In this document: positions 54,609 to 62,748 of the stretch, piece by piece
Layout of the letters: every line of letters begins with the position of its first letter
Numbering within the stretch: the stretch's first letter is position 1
Source of the DNA: Gammaproteobacteria bacterium 45_16_T64
GTDB taxonomy: Bacteria; Pseudomonadota; Gammaproteobacteria; Pseudomonadales; Ketobacteraceae
Assembly (NCBI GenBank): GCA_002162955.1
Contig: MABD01000040.1
Span: 1-64,000 of the forward strand
DNA: 64,000 bases
Reading direction: 5' to 3'
The notes under the pieces: generated by a model
What the model was told of the DNA's origin: nothing
What the model saw: only the letters and a program-made list of their open reading frames with translations
The model's database searches: none
Program-made: the position numbers and the translations under genes

Positions 54609-56837
54609 CTAGTTCGTGGTGAAATTCACCGTGTCACAATCCCCATCAACAACCATCATGGCATTGCGAGAACATACCGTAACTTCGTGTTCACCGGCAC
54701 GTAAACCGTACAGGTTGATTTCAGTTCGGTTCTTCCACAACCCAAATGGCGCGCCATCTACACTGTATCGATAGGCCATGCGGTCTTCTGAGCCAGCAAC
54801 ATCAATCGTGACAACATCAGAATCTACTGCCGCAGCGCCCAAGCCAAAGATTCCTTTTGCCTGCACACCATCAACTCGAGCAAATGTTCTAGACGCCGTC
54901 GCTGCCGCCGTTGCTTCCGCTTTCACCAAATCACCAGCAAGAGCTACGAAATTTGCTTGAGCATCAGCGACCCAAAGATCACCAACGTTAAAGCTATAAC
55001 CAGCAAAGCTAGGCAATGGTATTGCACCCACTGAATTTAGTACCACAGGCAACACAATTGGCATGAACTCTTCAAGCAATGCATTTACCAGCGCTTCACT
55101 CAAAGCAATTGTGCTGGCATCGTCAATATCACGGATATTGATTGTTGGTAAGCCAACAAGGTCAAGTGCTATCGAGTTGTTATCGGTGATGCCCAAATCT
55201 GCAGTTGCGCCAACATCCATCGTTGCTCCAACAAATAATGACCATTCTTGAGTTGTCTCATTATATGAATCAAACGCGATATAGAAATCATTGAAGGCAA
55301 GAGTTCCAAGGCCCGCGTCCAACTCACCAACAAGGTCTATCGTCGGTGCTGCCGTTGGGATCAAGCGCATGCGAACATTACCAGCAGTCGTATCAACTTC
55401 ACCAAGCTCAGGAATATCAGCTGCACCTAAGGAAAGGCTCAGCACCCCTGCTTCAGTTGCCGCCATCAATGCTTGATTGATGGCATTCTCAGACAAGATC
55501 ATGCCCACATCCTTCTCATCACCAGCAGGTGTGGTACTTGTTGGCGTAGGTAATGTCGCGTCACTACCAAATGCAGAACCCACATTCTTAGGGCCATTTG
55601 ACGTCAATGCGTAGATATGTGAATCCAAAGTAATATCAATACCGTTATTTGGCGAGTTAAACGACTCTGGTGAGATTGCTGGCTTAATAATACTGCCGCC
55701 AAGATCAAGCTCTAAATCAGAGGTAAAGGTATCTAAGAATCCTCCGACTAATTCTGGCACTAAGCTTTCTAACATGCCTTCAAGAATCCACTCAAACAAC
55801 CATTCAAAAATTTCATAGAACGGCGTTAACAACCAATCAGGAAAGTTCTCAATATCGGTACGAATCGCATCAAGGTTGAGATTCAAGTTATTAACCGCAA
55901 CGATGACTTCACCATTGTTCGCGTCAACATTCACATCACCGGTAAACGCCGCTGAATCCAACGTTAAGGTGCCATCAATATTGGAATCCGGCAACGGCCA
56001 TGGCCAATCGATATTAATCGTATATCGAGCCCATATATCGTTAAAGTTACCGCTCATATCAAAATTACCGCCAGAACCCGTGACATTCATTGCAACATCA
56101 GCTGATCCGAGGGTTGCATCTAGGGCATAAACTTTGGCAGAGGCAACGATAAAATTCTGTTCCAGAATAGGGTCTGTCGGCAACAATGCTGCCAAACCTT
56201 CCCCTTCAAGTATTTCTTCAACTTCTGTCACCATGAAATCAAGCCCGTTACGGTTAATACGGACCGCCACAGCTTCTTCCATCACAATACTTTCATCAGC
56301 ATATTTTTGGGTGCTGACGTAACCCAAGCTGTCTTCGGCAACAAATTCGATAAAGTTCGCTGCCGCAATATTCGCAGTAAACCCATTGCTTTCATCTAAC
56401 ACGATCACTGACCCATTAGCGGAAAGTGATGCGACACCCGATGGATCTTCTACATAACCAACAACAACCAACGTAGCCCCATCAGTAACGGACGTAACAT
56501 GAACCACAGGACCAGATATGTCGTAGGTGAAAGTGACCACTGAAGTATCAGGCTTCACGACTTTCAGTGAATTGGCACCCGACACCATGCTTCCAGAGAT
56601 AGAAGCAGCAGCTGCAGTTGCGCCACTATCAGTAACAGTGAACGCGGCAGTAATATCTGCACCGTTTAAGCTTACTTCAAAAGGGTCAGGTCGACCGCTA
56701 GGAAAAGACAATTGAATGTCAGGAACTTCAGTATAAATTTCCCCGTCAACAGGATTGTCGACAGTCACTGATTTACATGCTGTTAAAAACAAAGCCAAAA
56801 AGGCAAACATAAAAAGCCGACTAATATCGGATCGCAT
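54609..56837 (-). CDS. Large lipoprotein with BPI/LBP-like (TULIP) pattern
   Basis: This is a 742-residue lipoprotein. GAGGAGAA precedes the ATG; the lipobox LTAC puts the lipid on Cys21. Two Ig-like segments (22-105 and 108-180) come first. A region at 195-385 has beta strands, then a Trp/Phe-rich helix (333-370, with WLLTPFYEIFEWLFEWILEG). A region at 445-645 opens LSENAINQALMAATEAGVLS and later has MPIVLPVVLNSVGAIPLP and WVADAQANFVALAG. This order recalls the C-terminal barrel of BPI/LBP/CETP proteins (helix with conserved Asn and GVL, later a PLP turn and strand). The last 60 residues (685-742) form a beta sandwich-like cap with two Cys. I infer two tandem lipid-binding TULIP domains. No search was run. 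It stands alone, and function is unknown. Confidence 0.8.
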   Translation of the reverse strand: MRSDISRLFMFAFLALFLTACKSVTVDNPVDGEIYTEVPDIQLSFPSGRPDPFEVSLNGADITAAFTVTDSGATAAAASISGSMVSGANSLKVVKPDTSVVTFTYDISGPVVHVTSVTDGATLVVVGYVEDPSGVASLSANGSVIVLDESNGFTANIAAANFIEFVAEDSLGYVSTQKYADESIVMEEAVAVRINRNGLDFMVTEVEEILEGEGLAALLPTDPILEQNFIVASAKVYALDATLGSADVAMNVTGSGGNFDMSGNFNDIWARYTINIDWPWPLPDSNIDGTLTLDSAAFTGDVNVDANNGEVIVAVNNLNLNLDAIRTDIENFPDWLLTPFYEIFEWLFEWILEGMLESLVPELVGGFLDTFTSDLELDLGGSIIKPAISPESFNSPNNGIDITLDSHIYALTSNGPKNVGSAFGSDATLPTPTSTTPAGDEKDVGMILSENAINQALMAATEAGVLSLSLGAADIPELGEVDTTAGNVRMRLIPTAAPTIDLVGELDAGLGTLAFNDFYIAFDSYNETTQEWSLFVGATMDVGATADLGITDNNSIALDLVGLPTINIRDIDDASTIALSEALVNALLEEFMPIVLPVVLNSVGAIPLPSFAGYSFNVGDLWVADAQANFVALAGDLVKAEATAAATASRTFARVDGVQAKGIFGLGAAAVDSDVVTIDVAGSEDRMAYRYSVDGAPFGLWKNRTEINLYGLRAGEHEVTVCSRNAMMVVDGDCDTVNFTTN

Positions 56838-57399
56838 TGGGCGTTCTCCTCAAAAGAGATAAAAGTGTACTCAAAACGATACAATCTCTGCCAACTGCTC
56901 CCGCGAAAGGAATAAGCATTACTACGATTGTTCGTTAGGTTTGTTATATTTATTTACCGAAATCGATTACCTCACATTGGGTATGAGCAACCATTTTCAG
57001 TTATGTGTTGAAAGTTCTAAAACGCTGAACGGGCAATTGCCACACTCAAAACCTTATAGATCTCTCAGGCCTAACATCGACTTTCAGGCTTATACGCGTG
57101 AAAGTTTTGCCATCTTACTTAACTACATTCGCCTAATTCAATACCCCTAGTCCTCATTTTGACAACATTACACTACGTACTTACAAATATTTACATAGCG
57201 CGCTAAATATATTGTTTTGTAAACTAAATCTACGATATTGATAGCCTCGTCAGTCACTTAATTTCTGCATCAGCGATTTTAAAACCTGCCCCTAACTCTG
57301 GCCTATATGGCCTAAGTGAACTGCATTTAAAAAGCATGTTGTTAAACATTTTATCGAGGTAGAATGCGCGCCCATCTTAACAATTGACACAGGCTATCA
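56838..57399. other. Divergent intergenic region, lipoprotein / dusC
   Basis: This is a 562-base AT-rich gap between divergent starts. A 69-codon open frame at 56941-57150 lacks a ribosome binding site and I do not call it. TTGACA at 57159-57164 with TACAAA 17 bases on is one possible rightward promoter. I see no repeat array or RNA gene. Confidence 0.4.
57339..57365 (+). promoter_or_regulatory. Candidate dusC promoter
   Basis: TTGTTA (57339-57344) and TAGAAT (57360-57365) are separated by 15 bases, with the -10 match good (five of six) and the spacing two bases short. It ends 34 bases before the dusC ATG. Confidence 0.4.
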
Positions 57400-58362
57400 A
57401 TGAAACTCATTCTTGCCCCTATGGAAGGCGTATTAGACCACCCGATGAGAGAGCTATTATGTGACTTAGGTGGGTTTGATCATTGTGTTTCGGAGTTTAT
57501 TCGGGTCAGTAACCAACTTTTACCCCGTCGGGTTTTCCATCGTTTATGCCCAGAGTTAAGACAAGGGGGGCAAACCCTCAATGGTACTCCCGTTATTGTT
57601 CAACTGTTGGGTGGCAATCCAGAAATGCTAGCGGCAAATGCGACTCGAGCCTGTGAACTCGGAGCGCCAGGTATCGACCTTAATTTTGGTTGCCCTGCAA
57701 AAACGGTCAACCGGCATGACGGTGGTGCCTCCCTTTTACGATCTCCTCAGCGTCTATTCGATATTGTGTCAGCGGTAAGAGGTGCAGTGCCTTCCGACAC
57801 CCCCGTCACAGCCAAAATGCGCTTGGGGTTTGAAGATAAGACCCTAGCGCTCGAAAATGCCAGCGCAATTGAATCAGGTGGCGCGGCAAATATCACCGTT
57901 CATGCAAGAACGAAAGTAGAAGGCTACGCTCCACCCGCACATTGGCAGTGGATCGACAAAATACAACAACAGGTCTCTATTCCTATCATCGCTAACGGTG
58001 AGATATGGAACGTAGATGATTACCAGCGCTGCCAACAAGAAAGTCGATGCCAAGATATTATGGTGGGACGCGGTGCAATCCGAACTCCAGATATTGGCCT
58101 ACAGATTAAAGCTCTCAATCAAGAGCTACACCACACACCTCTAACGTGGGGGGAGATTTGCCAACTTGTTTTAGGCTTTTATCACCGCATTAAGCACATC
58201 CCTCCTCGCTTCGCCTGTAGCAGGCTAAAACAATGGTTAGGTCTATTGTCACACGGCTATGAACCAGGCAAAGCCCTCTTTACACGAATAAAACGCCTAA
58301 AAGACGTTGACCTGATTGTCGAGCAGATCAACATGGACATTTCAGACTATTCTTTGTCCTAA
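57400..58362 (+). CDS. dusC: tRNA-dihydrouridine(16) synthase
   Basis: This is a 320-residue FMN enzyme that reduces uridine 16 in tRNA. The N-terminus MKLILAPMEGVLDHPMRELL matches DusC, and LNFGCPAKTVNRHDGGASLL holds the catalytic Cys. KMRLGF, HARTKVEGY, ANGEIW and MVGRGAI are further FMN and tRNA site segments. The length is close to E. coli DusC (315). It stands alone. AGG lies just upstream of the ATG. Confidence 0.93.
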   Translation: MKLILAPMEGVLDHPMRELLCDLGGFDHCVSEFIRVSNQLLPRRVFHRLCPELRQGGQTLNGTPVIVQLLGGNPEMLAANATRACELGAPGIDLNFGCPAKTVNRHDGGASLLRSPQRLFDIVSAVRGAVPSDTPVTAKMRLGFEDKTLALENASAIESGGAANITVHARTKVEGYAPPAHWQWIDKIQQQVSIPIIANGEIWNVDDYQRCQQESRCQDIMVGRGAIRTPDIGLQIKALNQELHHTPLTWGEICQLVLGFYHRIKHIPPRFACSRLKQWLGLLSHGYEPGKALFTRIKRLKDVDLIVEQINMDISDYSLS

Positions 58363-58773
58363 CAGCTCCTGTCTGCTCATAATTCCAGCAAACAATACGA
58401 TCAGCCATAAAAAATCACACTCAGAATTTTGTCAACAGGCTTAACGCCAAAAAAATAGCATTTTTTTCACCATAGGCACTTTAATCGTTAAGCTGCTGTT
58501 TTAACTTAACTTTACACAGAGCTGATCACTTATCATACAAAACGTTAATACCCTTATTGCTATTGGCTTACATGACGTTACAAAATCCTTACCCACAGAG
58601 TTATCCACAAAAAATGTGGAAAAATGGATTTCTGGACAACGTCAAAATTTATGCTACACCTATTGACTATTAATGGATCAAAATAGCCACTTTACCATCC
58701 CTACTCAGTGAGATAGAGTGTTTCCCTTTTATACAGCGCTTCGCTAACCAACCCACTGCTAGAGATATATTGA
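58363..58773. other. AT-rich intergenic region with DnaA boxes
   Basis: This is a 411-base gap between dusC and an unknown gene in the same direction. The only striking signal is the DnaA-box cluster at 58589-58623. An A7/T7 hairpin near 58451-58469 has an AT-only stem and is too weak to call a terminator. No dnaA, dnaN or mnmG gene is near, so this is unlikely to be oriC. Confidence 0.5.
58589..58623. promoter_or_regulatory. Cluster of three DnaA-box-like sites
   Basis: TTATCCACA at 58601-58609 is a perfect consensus box. TTACCCACA (58589-58597) differs at one base. TGTGGAAAA (58615-58623) is TTTTCCACA on the minus strand, also one change from consensus. The three lie within 35 bases, about 150 bases upstream of the next gene. 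Confidence 0.6.
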
Positions 58774-59475
58774 ATGACGCACTCAGAAGACCTCACGCCT
58801 CATATTGGTTTCAAGACATCGCCACCTTTACTTAGCAAACTCAATAGTTTTTTATCTGCGGTTGCTGCTAACGATAAAAAAGCGGGCCCTCTTTATGTGG
58901 AGTATATTGCTGAGTTAACGGATCATATTATTGAAACGCTACTACTTAAGATGATTGAAATTGCCGAGGTCAACAGCGTTGGACAAAAGGTTATTTCATT
59001 TTGCGCGTCATCATCTACTAAGGTGTCAGGCATGCTCACCAGTAAGATTTACAAGAAGATGAGCCCTGCTGAACTCAAACCGGTCGCTGATTTGTGGTCA
59101 ACTTTTCTAAAAAACACACAAGATGACAACCAAGGAGATTGGTATATCTTAACCCCCATCTCCACCGAGTTTGGCAATGCTCTCGATGCGATCATGGAAG
59201 AAAAGGGTGATGCAACAGAGTACACTCCGGGCAACCTTGATGATGTCATGGCAAAGTACGACCAATTAATGCAAATTATTATTGATACATTTTTCCTTGA
59301 GGGCACCAAAGTTGTCAAGATTGGCGCAATCACCAAAAAAATGTTGGTTGTAGGCGTTGAAACCGTTGAAAAAGCCGTTCAAGCGGTATTGCAGAAAGTA
59401 ATTCGTCCGTTAGACCCTGCACCCTTTGCGCGCTTTGTTGTTCACACCGAACAGTTTTATATTCGCCTGAAATAG
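58774..59475 (+). CDS. Conserved-looking helical protein, function unknown
   Basis: This is a 233-residue protein I do not recognise. It is soluble, helical and has no signal peptide, metal motif or nucleotide-binding site. A GAGATA stands upstream of the ATG. Notable segments are the Lys-rich LTSKIYKKMSPAEL and an amphipathic C-terminal half (KVVKIGAITKKMLVVGVETVEKAV). Its codon use fits the neighbours. It is preceded by a DnaA-box cluster and followed by a hairpin and a G-rich (minus strand) tract. Not a shadow of another frame, since its upstream and downstream neighbours are well separated. Confidence 0.7.
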   Translation: MTHSEDLTPHIGFKTSPPLLSKLNSFLSAVAANDKKAGPLYVEYIAELTDHIIETLLLKMIEIAEVNSVGQKVISFCASSSTKVSGMLTSKIYKKMSPAELKPVADLWSTFLKNTQDDNQGDWYILTPISTEFGNALDAIMEEKGDATEYTPGNLDDVMAKYDQLMQIIIDTFFLEGTKVVKIGAITKKMLVVGVETVEKAVQAVLQKVIRPLDPAPFARFVVHTEQFYIRLK

Positions 59476-59505
59476 ACAACCCGATTTAAGCTGCCAGTAA
59501 AACCA

Positions 59506-59553
59506 GAGCATATTGAACACCCCGTTATCTACCTAGGTAGGTTCAATATGCTC
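59506..59553. promoter_or_regulatory. Hairpin with nested palindrome
   Basis: GAGCATATTGAAC (59506-59518) and its exact complement (59541-59553) form 13-base arms around a 22-base loop. Inside it lies the perfect palindrome CTACCTAGGTAG (59529-59540). No T-run follows, so intrinsic termination is unlikely. Confidence 0.5.
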
Positions 59554-59563
59554 GACATCACTT

Positions 59564-59609
59564 CCCACCCTCCCCCAAAAATCACTCCCACAGTCCCCCC
59601 AACTCCCCC
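59564..59609 (-). other. Potential G-quadruplex tract
   Basis: The minus strand has six G-tracts of three to six G within 46 bases, two groups of three separated by ten bases. Loops between neighbours are one to five bases apart from the ten-base one. It lies about 80 bases upstream of the periplasmic binding protein gene. Confidence 0.45.
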
Positions 59610-59688
59610 GAAAAACTGTAACTAAAGTGTACAAATGACACGCTTATCCTAGACTTAATCTACCCCCATTGCGGATACAGGTGTAATT

Positions 59689-60432
59689 ATGACTTTTAGG
59701 ATTAAGAAACTCATTATTGGCATTGTTCTGTCTCTAATAACGACTGGCGCCTACAGTCAAACCGACTTTGTCGTAGGTACTGAGAACTTAAAGTACCTAC
59801 CCTTCACCACGACCGATAAAGGCAAAGCAACCGGGTATTTCAAAGATATCCTCGATAAGTTTGGTGAAACCAAAGGCTATACCTTTACCCTATCCCCCAT
59901 GCCCGTCAAGCGCTTGATGAACAGCCTCATTACGGACAAGATCGACTTCAAAATACCTGACAACCCAATTTGGGCATCTAGCCTCAAAACGGGAAAGAAC
60001 ATCGCCTACAGTGATCCAACGACAGTCTATCTTGACGGCATTCTAGTACTCCCCGCAAATAAAGGTAGAGGATATGAAAAGCTATCATCGATGGTCACTG
60101 TTAGGGGCTTTACCCCGTTTATTTTTCTAGACGACATATCCAAAGGGTCAATCAAGCTACAAGAAACCACTGACCTTAAAGCCGTAATTAATATGACAGT
60201 CGCTAAAAGGGCTGAAGGCGCATTTGCGAATGTCACTGTCGCAGAGCGATATATGAAAGACGAGCTAAGGAAACCGGGCGCCTTGGTCTTTGACAATGAC
60301 ATACCTGCAGCAAAGAGCGACATTAGTCTCTCTACAACATTGCACCCCAAAATTATCGAAGAATTTAACGCATTTCTTCAGTCTCACGCACAATGGATCA
60401 GTGACCTTAAACAAGCCAACGGTGTGCCATAG
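59689..60432 (+). CDS. Periplasmic substrate-binding-like protein
   Basis: This is a 247-residue exported protein of the family-3 solute-binding fold (SBP_bac_3-like). A signal peptide ends near GAYS-QT. Then come TDFVVGTENLKYLPF, PMPVKRLMNSL and a second-lobe region. AGGTG lies upstream. No ABC permease or ATPase gene is nearby, so it might serve another system or act as an orphan sensor. It is followed after 48 bases by a Tsx-like channel gene, likely in the same operon. The ligand is unknown. Confidence 0.85.
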   Translation: MTFRIKKLIIGIVLSLITTGAYSQTDFVVGTENLKYLPFTTTDKGKATGYFKDILDKFGETKGYTFTLSPMPVKRLMNSLITDKIDFKIPDNPIWASSLKTGKNIAYSDPTTVYLDGILVLPANKGRGYEKLSSMVTVRGFTPFIFLDDISKGSIKLQETTDLKAVINMTVAKRAEGAFANVTVAERYMKDELRKPGALVFDNDIPAAKSDISLSTTLHPKIIEEFNAFLQSHAQWISDLKQANGVP

Positions 60433-60480
60433 CCAACCCTCGTGAATGACACTACATCACTTAATTATTAGGAGAAGCCT

Positions 60481-61242
60481 ATGACACTTCGATATTCTGT
60501 AACGTACTTTTTTGCCCTCTTATTCGTTGGGCTCACTCTAGCTCCTACGATTTACGCAAAACAATTATGGAGCGATAATAGCCTATCCCTCTTACGCGGC
60601 AATAATTACGAAATCGGCGCTGAGTCTAGAACAGTACTCACCTTCGAACATGTCAGTGGCCATTCGTGGGGCGATATGTTTTTGTTCGTTGATAGGCTAG
60701 AGTCGGACAACGATGACAACGAGACCTATTGGGAATTGTCTCCACGCCTCAGCTTGGGCAAGTTATTCAATAAGGACCTCACTATGGGTCCAGTGAAAGA
60801 TGTGCTACTGACAACAACAGCCGAAATCGCGGAGAATTTTACCCATTACCTCATAGGCCCTGCCATCGATTTGAATGTACCGGGGTTTGCATACCTTCAA
60901 CTCAATGTGTATCTACGCGACAACGAGGCTTTTGGGGGAGCCACAAAAGCCGATGCCAACTGGCAGTTCACTCCGGTATGGGGCGTTCCTTTTTCTATTG
61001 GTAATGCCCAGTTTCTCTATGATGGATTTATTGATTGGCGTTCTGGCGACGGGGATAACAATACCGAGCTCAATTTTACCTCTCAACTAAAGTGGGATAT
61101 GGGAGCACTATGGCAATCGCCCAAGGTTCTATACGTTGGGGTCGAATATGTCTACTGGGATACCAAGTTTGGCATCAAAGATAGCGACGCTTTGCAAACC
61201 GACGAGCGTAACCTCAATGCACTCATCAAAGTTCACTTTTAA
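60481..61242 (+). CDS. Tsx-like outer-membrane channel
   Basis: This is a 253-residue outer-membrane barrel. A signal peptide ends near IYA-KQ. It has WSDNSLSLLRGNNYEIG and TVLTFEHVSGHSWGDMFLFVDR, patterns of the nucleoside-specific channel (Tsx) family, and ends in a C-terminal Phe (KVHF). AGGAGAAG precedes the ATG. Family relatives in marine bacteria have unproven substrates, so nucleoside specificity should not be assumed. It pairs with the binding protein upstream. Confidence 0.85.
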   Translation: MTLRYSVTYFFALLFVGLTLAPTIYAKQLWSDNSLSLLRGNNYEIGAESRTVLTFEHVSGHSWGDMFLFVDRLESDNDDNETYWELSPRLSLGKLFNKDLTMGPVKDVLLTTTAEIAENFTHYLIGPAIDLNVPGFAYLQLNVYLRDNEAFGGATKADANWQFTPVWGVPFSIGNAQFLYDGFIDWRSGDGDNNTELNFTSQLKWDMGALWQSPKVLYVGVEYVYWDTKFGIKDSDALQTDERNLNALIKVHF

Positions 61243-61266
61243 GCACTGCTTTTAAAGCCTTCCAAC

Positions 61267-61306
61267 GGCGTGTATTGGCTCTGATTAACACTCACTAATA
61301 CACGCC
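61267..61306. promoter_or_regulatory. Inverted repeat after the Tsx-like gene
   Basis: GGCGTGTATT (61267-61276) and AATACACGCC (61297-61306) form perfect 10-base arms about a 20-base loop. There is no T-run, so it may be a processing or protection hairpin at the 3' end. Confidence 0.4.
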
Positions 61307-61471
61307 CATCTTCAGTCTTCCCCCTATTTAGGTTAATTCCCTACTAATTATCCTGAAATAGCACTCATTTCCCCTCCATTACTGGAGCGATGTGCCACAA
61401 AATGGTAACCTTTGCGCCCATTTTCCTGTGGTCGCCAATGCTGCCTTTGTCTTATATTTGCTCCTAACCCT

Positions 61472-62731
61472 ATGAATAAACGTGGATTCCCTATAGAAAA
61501 CCAACCGATGTTGGCCCAACGAAGCTTTGCTTTTGTGTCGCTATGTTTGGCACTAATTGCCGGGATCACCTGGCAGTCAGGGTTAAACCTTGCACTTTTT
61601 GACCAAATAAACACATTCTGCCAACAATTTATCCATGATCACCTTTTGATCCTAGTCACTGAATTTGGCAACGGAACGCTACTGATCGTTTTACTTTTGC
61701 TAATATCGATCGCCCAACCGGGGTTCAGCAAGCGAATGTTAATAGCGATTCTATTATCAGCGCTATCTATCTACGGATTGAAATCCGGTTTTTCATTGCC
61801 TCGACCGCCCGTTGTGCTAGGTGCCGACATGATTCATATTGTAGGGGAGCCTGTTCGTTCCGATAGCTTCCCTTCTGGGCATAGTGCCACTGCATTTATG
61901 ATTGCAGGCCTACTATGGCTATCTTTTAGTACCGGCCCTATACGTTGGCTCTGGGTAGTGCTCGCGTCATTGGTTGCCTTATCTCGAGTAGGCATTGGTG
62001 CTCACTGGCCACAGGATATCGCAGCTGGCTCTCTACTTGGCTGGGTAACGGCATGGTTTGCAAGTCAACTATCTCTCGTTGCCTTTAAAGAAAAAGCTAA
62101 TTTTAGCAGCGGCCTATTCCTATCGCTTATCGCATGCATTGCGGTGTTCACGACCCCGGTTGAATTTAAAGAGTACCCTGCTGTCCAATATGTTCGCGTG
62201 GGATTTGGGGTGTTATCTGGCTTATTCAGCCTCTACTTTATCTTGCGCTTATCGATGTTACGCCCGGCCATTGGTCAATGGGTCGAACGCAAAATAGACT
62301 GGGCAAAAGACTACCAGAATTGGCTGCCCATGCGCTTTTCTAAATTTGGCCTGGTCGGATTCACAGGGTTTCTCGTCGATACCTTAGTCTACAAGTCGGT
62401 CATGGTTGCGGGGCTTCCTCACTTAGTAGCACGAGCCATATCCTACTGGGTCTCAGCAAGCACAAATTGGTACCTCAACCGAAGCTTCACATTTAACGAT
62501 GCAGAATTTGAAGAAAAATCCAGCCAATGGGTCAAGTACCTGGCAATGTGTGCCGGTAGCTTTGTGCTCAACTACGGAAGCTATTACCTCCTTACAGAGG
62601 CTTATGGGATTTTTGATGGGGACTACAAATTCATCGCATTCCTAATCGGCATTGCCATGGGTGTGGTGTTTAATTTTGGAGTGGCCAACTGGGTTATCTT
62701 TAAACGCGATCGTAAAGACTGGTTATCATAA
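61472..62731 (+). CDS. PAP2 phosphatase - GtrA fusion
   Basis: This is a 419-residue membrane protein from the ATG at 61472; an ATG 12 codons on is also possible and neither has a clear site. The N-terminal part (about 15-215) is a PAP2-type lipid phosphatase with KSGFSLPRPP, PSGHSATAF and SRVGIGAHWPQD, the three acid-phosphatase motifs. The C-terminal part (about 285-415) is a GtrA domain with FGLVGFTGFLVD, RAISYWVSASTNWYLNRSFTF and a four-helix layout. GtrA proteins act in translocation or handling of undecaprenyl-linked sugars. A fusion of the two would join recycling of undecaprenyl pyrophosphate to lipid-linked sugar handling. Confidence 0.9.
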   Translation: MNKRGFPIENQPMLAQRSFAFVSLCLALIAGITWQSGLNLALFDQINTFCQQFIHDHLLILVTEFGNGTLLIVLLLLISIAQPGFSKRMLIAILLSALSIYGLKSGFSLPRPPVVLGADMIHIVGEPVRSDSFPSGHSATAFMIAGLLWLSFSTGPIRWLWVVLASLVALSRVGIGAHWPQDIAAGSLLGWVTAWFASQLSLVAFKEKANFSSGLFLSLIACIAVFTTPVEFKEYPAVQYVRVGFGVLSGLFSLYFILRLSMLRPAIGQWVERKIDWAKDYQNWLPMRFSKFGLVGFTGFLVDTLVYKSVMVAGLPHLVARAISYWVSASTNWYLNRSFTFNDAEFEEKSSQWVKYLAMCAGSFVLNYGSYYLLTEAYGIFDGDYKFIAFLIGIAMGVVFNFGVANWVIFKRDRKDWLS

Positions 62732-62748
62732 AGGGCGTAAATAGCATC

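Noticed and set aside
56941-57150. Open frame of 69 codons in the lipoprotein/dusC gap
   Set aside because: No ribosome binding site and no recognisable protein pattern. The region is AT-rich promoter DNA.
58451-58469. A7/T7 hairpin after dusC
   Set aside because: The stem is only A-T pairs with a three-base loop, too weak to call a terminator.
58363-58773. Chromosomal replication origin
   Set aside because: Three DnaA boxes are present, but dnaA, dnaN, mnmG and other oriC neighbours are absent.
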